Assembly (NCBI GenBank): GCA_031308135.1
Contig: JAHLJT010004567.1
Coordinates: 36,716,389 to 36,780,388, forward strand
Reading direction: 5' to 3'
Length of the DNA stretch: 64,000 nucleotides
Source: Acheta domesticus
Taxonomy: Eukaryota; Arthropoda; Insecta; Orthoptera; Gryllidae
Shown here one piece after another: positions 13,836 to 26,559 of the stretch (positions are counted from its first letter, which is position 1; each line of letters opens with the position of its first letter). Under the pieces are notes generated by a model. The model was given only the letters and a program-made list of their open reading frames with translations, had not been told where the DNA came from and searched no databases. A program made the position numbers and the translations under genes.

Positions 13836-13984
13836 TTGAATTGAATTGCCTTATTTTACGTGGCGAGACTCAGGCCATGAGGCCTGCTCTTCCGTCTGAC
13901 CACGCAAATTTTGTTACACTCCTTTCACCAACAAACGCTCCTTTCACCAACTCATGACCACAAACATGTCTTAATAATTCGAGT
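13836..13984 (-). mobile_element. Possible LINE 3' end abutting the satellite
   Basis: At the right edge of the array the sequence changes to ATTGAATTGAATTGCC followed by TTATTTTACGTGGCGAGACT. On the minus strand this reads as a unique block ending ...AAATAAGGCAATTCAATTCAAT. A short-repeat tail of this kind is typical of some non-LTR retrotransposon 3' ends. No coding part is visible and no target duplication was found, so the call rests on the tail and on its position at a sharp repeat boundary. Confidence 0.35.
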
Positions 13985-14379
13985 TTTGAAGAGAAAACAC
14001 TACAATCAACACGGTTTTTTGCCCTGAAGAAAGGCATTTTTTAAAATTTTCATTTATCGAACACCCTGAAGGCATTAGCAAGTAGAAATACTAGGGAAAG
14101 ATATTTAAAGAATGATAAACGGCGCTATTTATTAATACTTAGCTCAGAAATGAGCGCAAGAAGACCTTTTGAAAACAAATTTTCAATTATAACCACACAA
14201 AGTGCATATTATTTGTTACCGTTTTTTATCCCTAAAAACTTCCGTAATTTCCATAAATTATTATTGTAAATGTCTCAAATGTACGTTATTTAGTTGGGAA
14301 AACATTGACCCTGCAGTTGACTAGCAGCAAATTCAGTCCTTGAAGAGGCTGCATAGGGGTAGGCAAGGGTAAGACGGTG
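13985..14379. other. AT-rich spacer, nothing recognised
   Basis: Ordinary AT-rich DNA between the satellite edge and the next CpG island. Confidence 0.5.
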
Positions 14380-14750
14380 CGAAGCGTGGGCGCCGCGAGG
14401 CTGGCGAGCGGGGCCGGGGGCGGGTCGAGCAGCGGCGTTCCCACGCGGGCGGTGCGGCGCCCCGCGGATGGACGGTGGGTGTGGGCAGGGGGCGGAAGCG
14501 AGCGGCCCGGCGCGGCGGGTGGGTGGGGCGGGCGCGGGTAATTGAATCCGCCAGGCGAACCCCTCCCCCCTCTCAGCCACACCCGCGCCGCGCCGCGCGG
14601 CGCTTCCCTCGACCGCTGCGTCCACGCGATGGCCGCAACACGCGCCCGCCCCGGCCGGCGCGCCCGTCCCGCGGCGCTGCTGCACCATCCCCCTCCCGGC
14701 GTCCCGTTGCGCTCCCAGGCCACGGCCTGCTTCTGCGCCTCGTTATTCGC
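14380..14750. other. CpG island
   Basis: GC-dense block with many CpG dinucleotides and sharp borders. Overlapping frames on both strands (for example 14286-14723 minus and 14475-14954 plus) translate to Arg/Pro/Ala-rich sequence without motifs, so I do not call a gene. Confidence 0.65.
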
Positions 14751-15559
14751 AACTCGTCATATGCCACTTCGTCGCCACTTAAAGATGCAGCGCTTGTGTC
14801 GATAGCTTTTCGTGTCACCCATTCACGGTCCAGTTTCGTTCATTTCCTCGAACTAATCTCGGGTGAAAGTTGTCTTCATATATTTCAAACAAGAGTACTA
14901 TTAAAGAAACCATTTACATACTCGCTGAAAATAACGTATCTGATGTTTTCTTAGATTGCTACCTTGACAGCAGAGGAACCGACTCACTGCTCACCGCTTT
15001 CCCCTTCCCTTAGCCACAGCACTAGAGCACAATCTTCCACGATGTACGTATTTTTTGGTTTCTTCAATCTCTCTTGTTTCTAAGCAATTTAATCACTTCG
15101 GTTCCAGTTATCCACCTTCATTGTACAACCTTATTTTCGGCTGAAGAAGTTTAGTCGTTGACTTCGAAAAAAATTCTACTGAATATACATGTCTTGACTA
15201 TTAGTGGGCTGTTGTTACTTCAACTAGTCAAGCACTTCAACCTTCACGTTACGGGCGAGTTTTATTACGAGGTAATCTTTACTAACTCAATCACCCCAAT
15301 TCATGTCACAAAAATAACCTAAGAGTTCTGCTTTCCGTTTCCTACAGTTTCATGTGTAAAGCGTATCGCACGGGCGTTAGTCTATGAGCAGATTGACTGA
15401 CGTTCCCCGATTTCTCCCTCGACTTCCTGATCAGGCTCCCCTCCACCCCGGGCACTTCCAGCGATCCACGTCACGTGCTGTCCGCTTGAATCCGACAGGC
15501 GCAGTGAAATACCACGTTACGGGCAGGGCCGTCACGAATAATTCACGTTTCCTGTAATC
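14751..15559. other. Spacer with a CRE/E-box-like site
   Basis: No gene is recognised. Just before the next island the sequence ACGTCACGTG at 15468-15477 contains a perfect CACGTG E-box overlapping a CRE-like half site. It is a candidate bHLH/bZIP site by sequence alone. Confidence 0.35.
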
Positions 15560-15633
15560 ATTGCCGCGTGCGGCGCCGTGCCCCGTTGGACGCGCCCCTC
15601 GCCCCATCCCTAGGCGCTCCTCGCGCGCTCTCT

Positions 15634-15668
<35 letters not shown>

Positions 15669-16125
15669 AGCAGGTGCTGTCCCGAGACCCGCGGCGCCGA
15701 CATCCCAGAGCGGTAATGGCCAGGTTACACTTTCATGGGAAAACGGGGCGCTGCGGCGCGAGGCGAGGCGGCGCGCCGCGCCGTGCCACGCCGCGCGCGG
15801 GATCGTTACGACGGAAAAGGCGACGGAGGCGACGGGAGCCGGCAGCGCCGAGGCACGAGCGGAACTCGAGTGGAGGCACCGAGGGTGCGGACGGAGGCGA
15901 GGCGAGGCGATGCGAGGCGAAGGAAGAGGCGGCGCGCGGCGGTGCGCGATCGAGCGAGAGGACGAGCGAAAGGACGCGAGCGCGGACCGCAAAAAGCGGC
16001 ACCTGTGGCTGCCACGACCCCGCCGCGGCCCCCGCACCTGTCGCCTTGGCGACCGCTGCGGAGCCCGGCGACGACCCAGGCGAAGGTGGCACGGGAGGAT
16101 ACCGTAGCAGAAGGACCTAGCGTTG
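15560..16125. other. CpG island with (GCC)n
   Basis: GC-rich block containing about 11 GCC units at 15634-15666 and purine-rich GAGGCGAGGCGA reiterations near 15895. All six frames are open for long stretches, which is expected at this composition and argues against picking any one as coding. Confidence 0.65.
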
Positions 16126-18049
16126 ATACAACGAGGCGTGATAAAATGTACGGTAAAACTGAATCTCCGGTTAAGGTACGGTTTTACAGTTTCATTCGCA
16201 GAAAAAAATTAATAATGCGTTGCGCAACTGAAACGTATACTCTTGTTCACTCGATGTGATGAACAGAACTCTGAAGGACTCAAGAAACAAAATTGCAATG
16301 CAGAGTGTGAATGATGAGTACTACCAACTGCTGACAACTGTCATGCAACTGACAACCAAAATATCACGCTGATTAGATAAGTCTCGTTTTAATTGATCCA
16401 CCCTCACATATTGGTATACTGGCGTAGTTATCTATAACGATGGTTGTTGGAATATGGAAGACTGGACGAGGATAACTTGCTGACAGGAACAAACAAGTCA
16501 TTGCTAAAATGCGCAATCAAGAATGAGAAAGGCAAATGATGATTAACGCAAAAAACGTTTCGGATTTACAAGACGACAAGAAGAAATCTTCGGGATCGTA
16601 TGCGTGTTAGAAACAGTGAATTAAACCAAAATGAATGGAAGATAAAAACGTGGATCATAGCTCATTCTTCTGTTTAAGGGGCAACTTGCACCAAGTAACA
16701 TCTCGCAGATAACGTTTTTGAACAGCGTCCGACAATGCAAAGGAAGTCCATATTACACGAGTTTCTAATATAAAATACGAGAATCACAACTGGCAAAACA
16801 TAATAAGCCCAGGGCGTGATTTTACGACTGCATTAATCCCCGCAATATCCGTACGACAAACTTCTAGCTCACCAGAGACAGAGATGGCTGACTGTTTCAT
16901 CCCCGCTCCACATGATTCCAAGGAGTTTCCTCTTCACGCAAATATCCTCTTCCGCTCACGCAGGCAAACTCTTTCATAGGAGCACATATGCCTCACATAA
17001 TGGTCACACATATACCTCACATATACATACCTCACTTAATGGGTTTCTAGATACGCAAAAACAAAAGAACCTTGCCTGTTACATAAAAATATTTTCCATT
17101 TCAGGGGTAAACATGATTATTAATTTATGATAAAATATTGTGAATATTAAAAACGTAAACCTTCAGTAACATTCACGTTCCTAAATACTACAAAAGAAAT
17201 ATTTTATCAGTAAACAATAAATATGAAAAAAATCAGTGCAAAGAACAACATGCCGCGCAGACGGAAATTATACAATCGCAGTTTGTCCAAGAACAATGTA
17301 TACGTATGTCAATTATTTTAACGAAGAGCAGTGCAGTTGTACCATTACAACAATGAAATTGTGGTTATAATATAAAGCAATTAAAATGCTTGAGGAACAG
17401 CAAACAAATATACACCCGCGCGCGGTAATACATAAAGTAAGTAGTACGTACACACCTGTATATAAAAACTCAGAACATATCCCCGCTAATGAAAATACAT
17501 CATTTTCAAAATAACATGAAAGATTAACATTGCTAAAAAAATTGAAATTACTCTCGAACGAATGTCACAATTTATTTGACAAGTTTGACAAGTTATAACT
17601 CCATCTTTTCGCCTATGTTGCGCCCTGGCTTCGTATATATCCACGCATTTAGGAGCGCTACCATCATTCTCGTAAAACAAATGAGAGGCGAGGCGCGAGA
17701 CTGGAACGAAATAAAGAATGTCGATTATTTCACGGAGAGGAGTACAAATCCCGTTCAGATTATGGAGAGTAAGAAGCAAAACACAAGTGATACAATAGGA
17801 TAAGATGGGAGGGTAGAGACGTGAATGAAAAACAAAATAAAATAAAATGGTAAAACTTGGACGGAAAGGATGTAGGAAGGAAAACTGAAAAACGCCGAAA
17901 TACATTCTTGGTGCGGAAGTCGAAAGCAAAGTAACTAGCAATACATTGCACTGTCGATACACAAATCAATAAAACGAGCAAAATACAGAACAATGGCAGA
18001 AAAGGAAAGAAAGCCTGGTGCATACAGAACGCCCAAAGGCGCAAAGGAC
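16126..18049. other. AT-rich stretch, nothing recognised
   Basis: Long AT-rich interval. Near 16980-17040 there are loosely repeated CACATATACCTCACATA-type words. I find no exon, tRNA or transposon end that I can support. Confidence 0.5.
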
Positions 18050-18830
18050 TTGGTCAAGAGGTGAGAAGGCGAGGACAGAATCGAATCGACGAGCAAGGCA
18101 GAACGGCCGCGAAAGTAAGCACGGGCTGCCGAGAGCGAGAGGCGCAGGCAGGGCCAAACAAGAGGAGGGGCGGGGCCGCACGGCGCGGGGGTGCGGGGGC
18201 GAGGGGGCGTCCCGCGGCCGCTGAATAAATGAGCCGCCCGGTGAATAATACAGGGGACCGACACGGTGCGGCCGCCCGCGCCCGCCCGCGCGCCCCGCCC
18301 CCCTCCCGCGGCGGGCGGCTCGGCGCCGGCGCTGAAACGCGCCACGCGAGAGAAAAACTGCTCCAAATTACCGCCGGATTGAATGTTTTATACGCGGCGT
18401 TGGCGGGTCTCCGACCGCCGCTGGGCCCGCGGCCAGGGCACCCCCCCCCCGCCTCTACCCATGCGACAAGGATAATCTATCACCCGGGCTCCTCTCGCGC
18501 GGCCCGCCGCGGGCGTCGCCGTCGTCGCGGACGGCCCGCGCTGGCTTTCCCGCTTACCCCCCCGTCATCCCCCTCCATCCGTCCTCCTCTGTGGACTCTC
18601 TCCCTCCGTCGATGCAGCCGCCCGCCGCCGTACACCCCGACCGCCGCGCCGTCCCCCGCCGCGCAAACATTACCCCGATGCTAATTTCGCAAACTGCGGA
18701 AAATTCGCGAGCGAGATCCGCCTCGGGGCCCAGGGGTGCGTTTACATCCCCTCCTCGTCGGCGCCCGCTCCGCCGCTGCCACCGCCGCCGCCTTCCCTTC
18801 GTTCTTTTTCGGTTCGCGCTACACAGTGCA
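18050..18830. other. CpG island
   Basis: A strong island with NotI-like GCGGCCGC at about 18216 and 18269 and a C-run near 18440. It includes short AT words such as GAATAAATGAG and GAATAATACAG embedded in GC. That mixed texture recurs in other islands here and could reflect transcription-factor sites. No splice-bounded exon could be defined. Confidence 0.65.
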
Positions 18831-19480
18831 CTTAAAAACTTCCATGTTATCCGTGCCTTTTCATGGTGAGCTTGCAACAGCCTGTTGTTCCGTCGTGCCT
18901 TCGTAAACTACTACCGGGCCGTGCTCCTTTCAAGGGCTCAGTAATGCAGTCGTTACGAGTTCACAGAGCGTTTTGAATTTTCATCCACAAACAAGCCAGA
19001 CAACGAGACAAGCTTTGCATTCCGTGGCCTCGTGGTTAGAATCTCGTATTGAATGACCTCCTTTGTGTTCTTTTCTTCATAATGCGAGAACAAAGGTACG
19101 TCAAGCCGTACTTTAATTTATTTCACAACACATATACTTCTAAATTTCAAAATGATAAAATAAAATGAAAGAAATGTCACGAAACCCATTCGATAAAGAA
19201 CGCTGATAATTAATACCAATAGAGTACACACATTAATAAAGGTAAGAATTAAGAAGATCTACTTATGTAGTTTTTTGCCAAAGACAGAAGGCTTGAAAAT
19301 GAGATTTACCCAATTCATTATCAGACTTCTACGCCACAGAAATGATATGTCGAATCCCGGAAGAAAACAGAGGAAAAAAAAAAGTGAGAGAGAAAAAAAG
19401 AAAAATGTTTTTTCCTTATATGAGTGTGTGTTTCTCGCCACGCACTAGTGCTGAAATGTGAGTACAAAATACGCAAGGAT
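18831..19480. other. Spacer, no gene recognised
   Basis: AT-rich. A tRNA A-box-like string TGGCCTCGTGGTTAGA lies at about 19025, but there is no matching B-box downstream, so at most it is a truncated SINE head. Confidence 0.4.
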
Positions 19481-19710
19481 CGACGCGTTGCTGCCATCGC
19501 CGTCACCCCACGAGAACAGTTTTCCAGGGATCTATCTCGCTGTCCATCTGGGCGAGCGACGGCTATATATAAAATCCGTTCGTGCGCCGGCGACTCCATA
19601 AACGGAGCAAATAGTCCTGTGGAATAGGGTCACGACAGCCAGCACGCGCGCCGACGCCGCGGGGAGCAGCGGCGGCTGCTGCCGATGGGCTTCGTGGGCG
19701 TCAAAGTGAA
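19481..19710. promoter_or_regulatory. CpG-rich block with TATA-like element
   Basis: A small CpG-rich block contains GGCTATATATAAAATCC at about 19561, a good TATA-box (or MEF2-like) string. CG-rich sequence follows about 20-30 bp downstream, along with a CCATAAA word. It is a candidate core promoter reading to the right, but no transcript start or coding exon can be tied to it. Confidence 0.3.
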
Positions 19711-20084
19711 ATGAGTATCCCGACAAGAAGTAAAGGGGGCCAAGGGGCATTGGCGCATAATAAAAGGTTTTAACGATTCCACACTTAGTGCGACGGAAAT
19801 CGAGGAATACGAAATGAAATGATGATAAAATTCATGAGGGCAATAAATGATGGTAATAAATGAACAAACAATAATGAGAGGTAAGCTGAAATCAAACGAA
19901 TGATTAACTAGACACGCTAATAATTCAAGAGATGTCAATAAGGCAAGCGAAAAAAAAAACAATAAAAAGAAAGATAGTGTGAGTTGTTTAAAACGACGAA
20001 GGATAACGACTTCTCAAGTAGAAAAACCACAGCAAGAAATAATTCAACTGGAGACGACAGAGGAAGAGAGGGAAGGAAGATGGG

Positions 20085-20545
20085 TCGAACAGGGGGAAGA
20101 GGAAATGGCGCCGCAGGGCGGCGGCAGCGCGACATCGCTAAACGGCCGCCCGCCCGGTCAAAGGCTGAACGGGCGGGGACGCGGGGTGAAAAAGGACGCA
20201 AAGCTCGATAATCATTTTTTAAACATGGAGCGTGGGCGAGAAAAAACCCGCTCGGCTTACTGCGAGTCGTTACAGCGGATCAGCACGCGACGCGGCGGAG
20301 CGGGGCGGGCGGGACGAGGCTGGGTGGGGCGGGGCGGGGCGGGGCGGGGCGGGGCGGGGCGGGGCGGGGCGGGGCGGGGGAGGCCTGTTAAAGGACTCAC
20401 GCCGTGCCCGGCGGGAGACCGGCGCACCCGCTGCCGCCCCGCGCGCAGATCGTATCTCGCTGGCGGACATCGCTCGGCGCGCTTGGGACGCCGCGCCGCG
20501 CCGCGCCGCACCGACGCGACGCGCGATACGGTCGCGTAATCGATA
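20085..20545. other. CpG island with GGGGC tract
   Basis: GC-rich island holding the GGGGC microsatellite annotated separately and several GCCGCGCCGCG runs near 20490. The open frames across it are repeat-driven (Gly/Arg/Ala or Pro/Ala). Confidence 0.65.
20326..20380. repeat. (GGGGC)10 microsatellite
   Basis: Ten consecutive GGGGC units (20326-20375) followed by GGGGG. The + strand has eleven runs of four or more guanines separated by single cytosines, so it can fold into G-quadruplexes. It is also a dense array of Sp1-like GGGGCGGGGC sites. Confidence 0.95.
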
Positions 20546-21149
20546 TGCAATCGACCGACAAGTCGATCGGCGCCAAACCACCAGAGCACATTACACGAAC
20601 AAATTAGCGTATTCAGAGGCCGAGGACTCGGCTTGATTGCCGTGTGCTCGGAAGGAGGGAGTCGATAAAAGGTGACAATCAGCCATCACAAGCCACGAAT
20701 CATCAGTTCCCACAATCGCGAAACAATTTTAAAAGGAGTAGTGAATCACTGAATACAGTGACAGTAGAATATACACTATTTTAGTTTTATATGGACATTT
20801 TGTTTGGAAAGGACACACCATATCCAAAGTGAAAAAAATGTACGTATGTGGAATATTTAATTTCTACTATATTTCAAAAACTGTATAAAGCAAATAGACA
20901 TTGTAGTGTTCAAATTTTGGAAGGTATTATTCGTGATAAATTATGCTACATGATTTTTACAATGATTTCAACAATGACTACAGGATTTTGTTTTAACGAA
21001 AATAAAACTATTCCGACCAAAAAACATCTTGAATCCATTTGTGGAGGGACGCGAACAACGGAAAGCCCCATCACAACTTGTTCCGATGTTCCGCCTCAGT
21101 TAAAAGGGAGCGTTAGGGGCCCTCCGCTATAAGAAAAAAAAGACATCTC
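20546..21149. other. AT-rich spacer, nothing recognised
   Basis: The frame at 20848-21132 (94 codons) shows no motif I know. No splice context or terminal repeat is visible. Confidence 0.45.
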
Positions 21150-21665
21150 AGCGTCGCCGCGGAAGAGAGCCAAACCGATCCGCGCGCGAGTCGGCTGCTT
21201 CCGCGCCCGCGGAACGGCACACGCCCAGCCCACGGCCCCGAGGCAGGGCATGGCGAAGGGGCAGGTGGGGGGGGGAGCGCGCGGAAGGGGCGGTAACGGT
21301 CCGCCATCGACCGGAACGCCGCTCCCGTTCCCGGGCCGGAAACAGGCGATAAATATTTTACTCGCCCGATATTCCGCGGTTTGGGGACGGGGATGGGCTG
21401 GGATGGGGCGCGGGGGGAGGGGATGGAGCGGGGTGGAGGAGGGGCGCCGCCGCCGCCGCGCCGCGCGTGGAAACACCAACGGGTGGGGCGGCAAGAGGGC
21501 AGAGAGCGTGCTACACCGCGCCGCGCGACTGTTAGGCGGAGGGCGAGATCGAGATCGAGGCGGAGGCGCAGGCGTGGGCGTGGGCGTGGGCGTGGGCGTG
21601 GGCGTGGGCGTGGGCGGGGGGCGGAGAGAAGCGGATCGCCACCGCGGTTGTGGGCAAACGCGTTG
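21150..21665. other. CpG island with GTGGGC tract
   Basis: GC-rich island with an embedded AT word cluster (GATAAATATTTTACTCGCCCGATATTCC at 21348-21375, given only as a landmark of mixed texture) and a hexanucleotide repeat. The reading frames through it are compositional. Confidence 0.65.
21574..21615. repeat. (GTGGGC)7 microsatellite
   Basis: Seven exact GTGGGC units, followed by GGGGGGCGG. GGG runs are separated by three-base CGT loops on the + strand, a textbook arrangement for a parallel G-quadruplex. Confidence 0.95.
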
Positions 21666-24600
21666 CTCCGGTCCATGCGCTGGAAGCCAAAGAAGTCTGC
21701 TTGGGCCTCCAATCAAGAAAAAAATCATACGTAAACTTCAAACTTCCAAATTATCTAATCACTGCCCTAAACAACATACGTCTCGTCTTGTCTCGTGCTT
21801 CCATTACCGCCTTCTTTCTTCAAGAAGGGCGTGCGTGATATAAAAAAAATCTTTGAAGTTCGTTCCCGGTATATACGATTAAAATTGGCAAAATGTTCCA
21901 AGTTTCAAAAATTAACCTTTTGAAGCAACAATGAATGAAAATCTTTTTAATGAGAGCGGAGAAAATTCCTCTATTTCTGATTTCTCACAACATTAAAAAA
22001 TAATATTAGATTTAATGCAACTTAAAAACTATAATGGTGATGGCAGCAGGGGAGAGTAATACATTGTACTTGTGATATAATATTAGTATTCTGTAAGTGG
22101 TTGTAGTAAATACATTGGTGACACAGATGTCGCTGACTGTACTGGAAGCTCTACCGATAGTCATAATGAATCCGGTGTGGACTTTGATGGCCTCAAACAT
22201 CGCTAAAAATTATCAATAAAATTCTCTTAAATTGATTTTAAAATGTCCTAAAAGCAAAGAAAAATGACGCAAAAAATGAGATCAAACCAGTTCGGGTGAA
22301 TAACTCCAATATAATACCGATGAATAATAACTGATGTAACCGAGGCTGCTTCTATTCGTTCAAGTGAACTCAGCTTTCAAACTTTTGGTTTGGACTGTTC
22401 TTTACCAGAGCTTATCTGTCTTTAGTTATCCCGAAATCGGCTCAACAACCAACAGTGCTGACAGGCGTCACAGGAACCTTAGATTACATACTCACAATGG
22501 CTGACGTTACAACTTCTGAGCGAAGAAATCGAATAGGCTAACAGGTATAGGTACTCAAAATTTCTGTGGAGAACATTTGTTGCATCACGTAAATATTATT
22601 TGAAGCAAGTACCATTAAAATGATATTCAAGTCGATTAAATCAGCGAAAAATGCTTTAAAAATGACGGGAAAACGTAAAAATGACTTACTAGTCGAAATC
22701 AACGAAAAATGAAAAAAACAATTACGTACAAAAAGGATAATTTCCTTTTGTTATAACATAAATTGGATTTCTATACTAAACGGCATTTTTCTAAAGTGAA
22801 AAAAGGCATTTCATTAAAATCCGTCCTTTAGTAATGATGGTAGAATAAGTGAACAATGTTTCAACGGAAATCGTAATAAAAGTGCTAGTCGCGAATACTT
22901 CCCACAACCATCACCAGGTTAGTCCTGCCCATTAAAACTACACCCATTCACGCGTTGTCAATCGACGAACAACCGAAGACTATTAATATACAAATCTGGA
23001 ACCTAGATATGGATATGAATGCGAGTTTGCTCCATAACAACTTTTCAACTTTGGAACGTTTGTTCACAAATTACGCACTTTTGAGAAGTCGAGAAAAATA
23101 TACGAGGGGGTTCGCCTTCCAAAAACGTCACCCCGGATTTTGTTACACCACAAAATGTTACCGGAAAGTATGCAACTCGCAATACATCTGTGCAGAGTTG
23201 TTGCCGGACGCACAAACGGGCAATGCGGCTGGACGAGCTCGATGGGTTTGACGACAGGGAAGGGGAGGATGGAGGAGAGCAGTGAAAGCGGAGGGGATGG
23301 AAGGGGGGGCACGAGGGGGCAGGAGGCTTGGAGGGCGGGCTGAGGCGGGTGGAGCGACCGGGTCTTCATATTCGATCGTGATAGATACCTGGGTAGCAAG
23401 CTAATCAACTAGTCTAATATAAAAAACCATCGCCTCACATTTTATTCTTCACTAGATAGTAGATGGAGAATTTTCTAAAGAATACAAGTCTGATGCGATT
23501 CAGTACGATTAACTCGATCTTACTAAGTGATGAGAATTGCCACAACCATAGTACATCGAATGGACACAATCTGACAAATTACCCCCACATATCTCGCATT
23601 AACGTTTGAAAATGTCATGCTCTACTAATACACTATCCTGCATTCAATCATTCAGCTCGTAGCGGCCACACGTGAACATTTCTCGTCTTCGATGTACTGA
23701 CATTTATGGTACAATATACTGTGCAATGCTAGACTCAATACTCTTTATTTTTCTCAGCCTCTCCTTGACTATCCGCCTCTGTCACGCAACGTTCCTTCTT
23801 TCCATCGCACCGAGATCGCCTACGTAATGCTGCTCACAAGCGGCGGCCGCCAGCTGCGAAGATTCGAGAACTAATTAGGCGACAGGCCAAGTCGAAAGTC
23901 TCCAAAGCGGGGGAGAGGGGTGGGTTGAAAAAGATGGAGAAGCGCTGATGAGCGTCGGCTGCTGTCCGGCGACTTGGAGGTAGGAAGCAGAGAGAAATAT
24001 GTCTGCCGCCGCCCAGCGACGGAAGCAGATAAATCTGCCCAAATCGTCAAAACTGCCGTAGTGAGCCGAGAAGTCGCTTTGTACTCCCATCTATAAATGT
24101 CCAAAACGTTAATTCTAAAACGCGATGAGATAGTTACAGTTTTGTTGAAAGTAACCCAACGTAGCAGGTAGACTCAAAGAGTATGAACTGAAAGGTTTTG
24201 AGTGAATTTCCTGAATGATCTTGAATAATGTTTTGGATATGTAGTGCATCCAATTTTCAAACGGGGCTTAGTCGACGTGGAAGTGAATATTTGACTGATG
24301 TCTTAATAATGAACCAATTTTAATTTAGCTCATTTTTCCACATAGAAAATTATTTTGTCGGCATTACGAACACATCAGAAATTCTACAAGGGCTCCAATT
24401 TCTTTGGAAGGCCGACATTCATGTATAGTTTTTCTCCTAATCAATGAAACATTCATTTTTCTCAACACATTCAGATATCTACAGAAACTCCGAAAAACAA
24501 CCGGAACTGGGAGTCTCATAGAATTGGAAGGAACGGGACGATCCGACGAGCAACAAGACCGAGGTAAAAAAAACCGCAGCTGCCGAAATGCGTTATTCAT

Positions 24601-24690
24601 GACGCCTGCGCCGCCCGTCAGTTTGAATATCAGTAATCTGTCCCCGCAGTATCAGATGAGGTCTAAATTGCAGGGGGTATCTACAATCGA
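21666..24690. other. AT-rich stretch, no gene recognised
   Basis: About 3 kb of mostly AT-rich DNA. A small GC-richer patch at about 23200-23350 is G/A-rich rather than CpG-rich. None of the frames (for example 22955-23251, 23064-23408 minus and 24404-24856) carries a motif I recognise. Confidence 0.45.
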
Positions 24691-25010
24691 ATTTCTCTCC
24701 GCCGAAGCGAGCGACCGCGGCGCGGGTGCGAGCGCGAGCATTCGAATGGAACGAAGCGCACGAATCCCGCAAAGAGGGTTGGAACAAAGGGAAATATTTA
24801 TGTGCGGAAGAACAGGAGCTCGGGGACGTGTTACAGTAAATTCGATTAGATTTTAATCGACAGCTGCTCTGCGGCGATTGCAATTCATTTCCCGATTATT
24901 AAGCGCCGATTCGAGGAGCCCCGCGAGACCTGCGAGGCCCGCCGCTTTTTCTCCCTTCCTTTCCCTTCTCTCGCGACTACGTGCGCTGCGGTCGACTTTT
25001 CGCGATCAGG
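24691..25010. promoter_or_regulatory. Moderate CpG-rich block, possible regulatory
   Basis: CpG-enriched block interrupted by AT words. Around 24856-24868 it has TTTAATCGACAGCTGCTC, which combines a homeodomain-like TAATCG with a CAGCTG E-box. It has the look of a cis-regulatory block, but that is inference from word content only. Confidence 0.3.
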
Positions 25011-26350
25011 TACCACCGTATCATAGCGCTCATTCAAAACACAACCACCATGTAACACCCCAAGTGTATTACAAGGATTATTTCGGATACCTCACAAAAT
25101 GCTCTAATGACAACGTAATATGTCACGTTCCAAAGTAAATTAATTTTAAAATACTAATGGGTTTGTGACCAATGAACTTAATCAAATGAAAAAACAAATA
25201 AACTTGGTGATCTGATAAATACCGGGAAAATTGTCAACAAACTGTAGGAGTATTTTCATTCAGTTCTCTTCATGGATAATGATGCTCACAATGATAGTTA
25301 TTTAAGATAAAGTGATAACTGTTCACACATCGTTCTCGTAAAATGAAGGAATGAACGCAATAATGAAATTAGTAGTTCATGGAATATGCCATATTAAAAA
25401 GATGAGACTTCAACGTGTCATACATTTACAGGATTTTTCCGCGCTGATTCATGCAACTCCACGAAACGGATGAAAAATGAAGCGTCACTGGAGTACTCAT
25501 TTTTCACATGACTCGTGCAAAAACTAGTCACGTCCTTTTTTTAATGCCAGTCGTTATTTTGTGGTAATTTTCCCATTAGCTTACCCGACGGAATATTCAC
25601 GCGTATTATGTGATTGGCGGTGTTTTTAATTCCGCATGTGTCAGTTTCGACATATTTGCGGATTGAGGGGGAGAATGCTCATTTTGCGCATTGTTATTTC
25701 GTAAATATTCCTGCGTAAGTTGTGTTTATCTGAATACACCACCAACCGCGTGTTGTTCGTCAAATTAATTCAGGGACAGACTGTGAAACTTGAGAGTTCA
25801 GATCCAGTAGTGTCGAACAACATAACTGCGATCCAGAATAAAACTAAGCACTGCTCCGAGATTGCTTCTTCCATTTTTAGAATATGGAATGACGTACGAA
25901 TGAAATATAGTGCATGAGAACATATCTACAAAACTTTGAAAACTTCAATTAAAGGGGAAAAAATCTCAGACAACGTCAGACGGGTTAACATAAATTGCAA
26001 GTGAATAAAAAAAGAAGGTAATGACGACAGTGAGTTTTAACTGGAGCAGATAAGAACGGCTGTAATTCTTAAGACACAAATAAAGATAATGTACGTTCGA
26101 TTGATTAATTGTTAGTGATTTCGGGCGAGTCAACTGCTAAAGTCATTAGTTCCGTAAGTGAAGTACATGTTTTTATTTCCTCGGGAGGTGGCGGTGGCCT
26201 TCTCCTGCTGGATGGTGAGATCCGGCGCCGACCTACCGTCGGCTAACGGGGTTTTCCCAACCTGGTATCTCCCACCAGCGGGACAGCATCCCAGCAGGGA
26301 CAAGTACTAAGCTCTCGACCGGTCTCGCGGCAAGTGTGGTAGTGTAGTGG
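25011..26350. other. AT-rich stretch, nothing recognised
   Basis: No gene or RNA found. A GC-richer patch at about 26185-26300 looks different from its surroundings but matches no family I can name. Confidence 0.45.
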
Positions 26351-26354
26351 ATGT

Positions 26355-26356
<2 letters not shown>

Positions 26357-26392
<36 letters not shown>
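26357..26392. repeat. (GT)18 microsatellite
   Basis: An uninterrupted GT run of about 36 bp, capable of Z-DNA formation. Confidence 0.95.
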
Positions 26393-26395
<3 letters not shown>

Positions 26396-26559
26396 GAAGG
26401 GACGAGGAAGAGGAAAGAAAGATCGCACGCGATCCGTGGCCCCTTCGTTACGGTACTACTCCGGTATTCGCCTGGTATAAATGTACGTAGGAATATCATA
26501 TGAAATTTGTGAGGACGATGGCGACGGAGCAGGTGATTCAATGCACTGAGGGCTGCAAA

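Noticed and set aside
19020..19070. SINE head (TGGCCTCGTGGTTAGA)
   Set aside because: Only the A-box-like part is present; no B-box, body or target duplication.
26185..26300. GC-richer patch that could be a LINE 5' region
   Set aside because: No motif, end or repeat partner could be found in the window.
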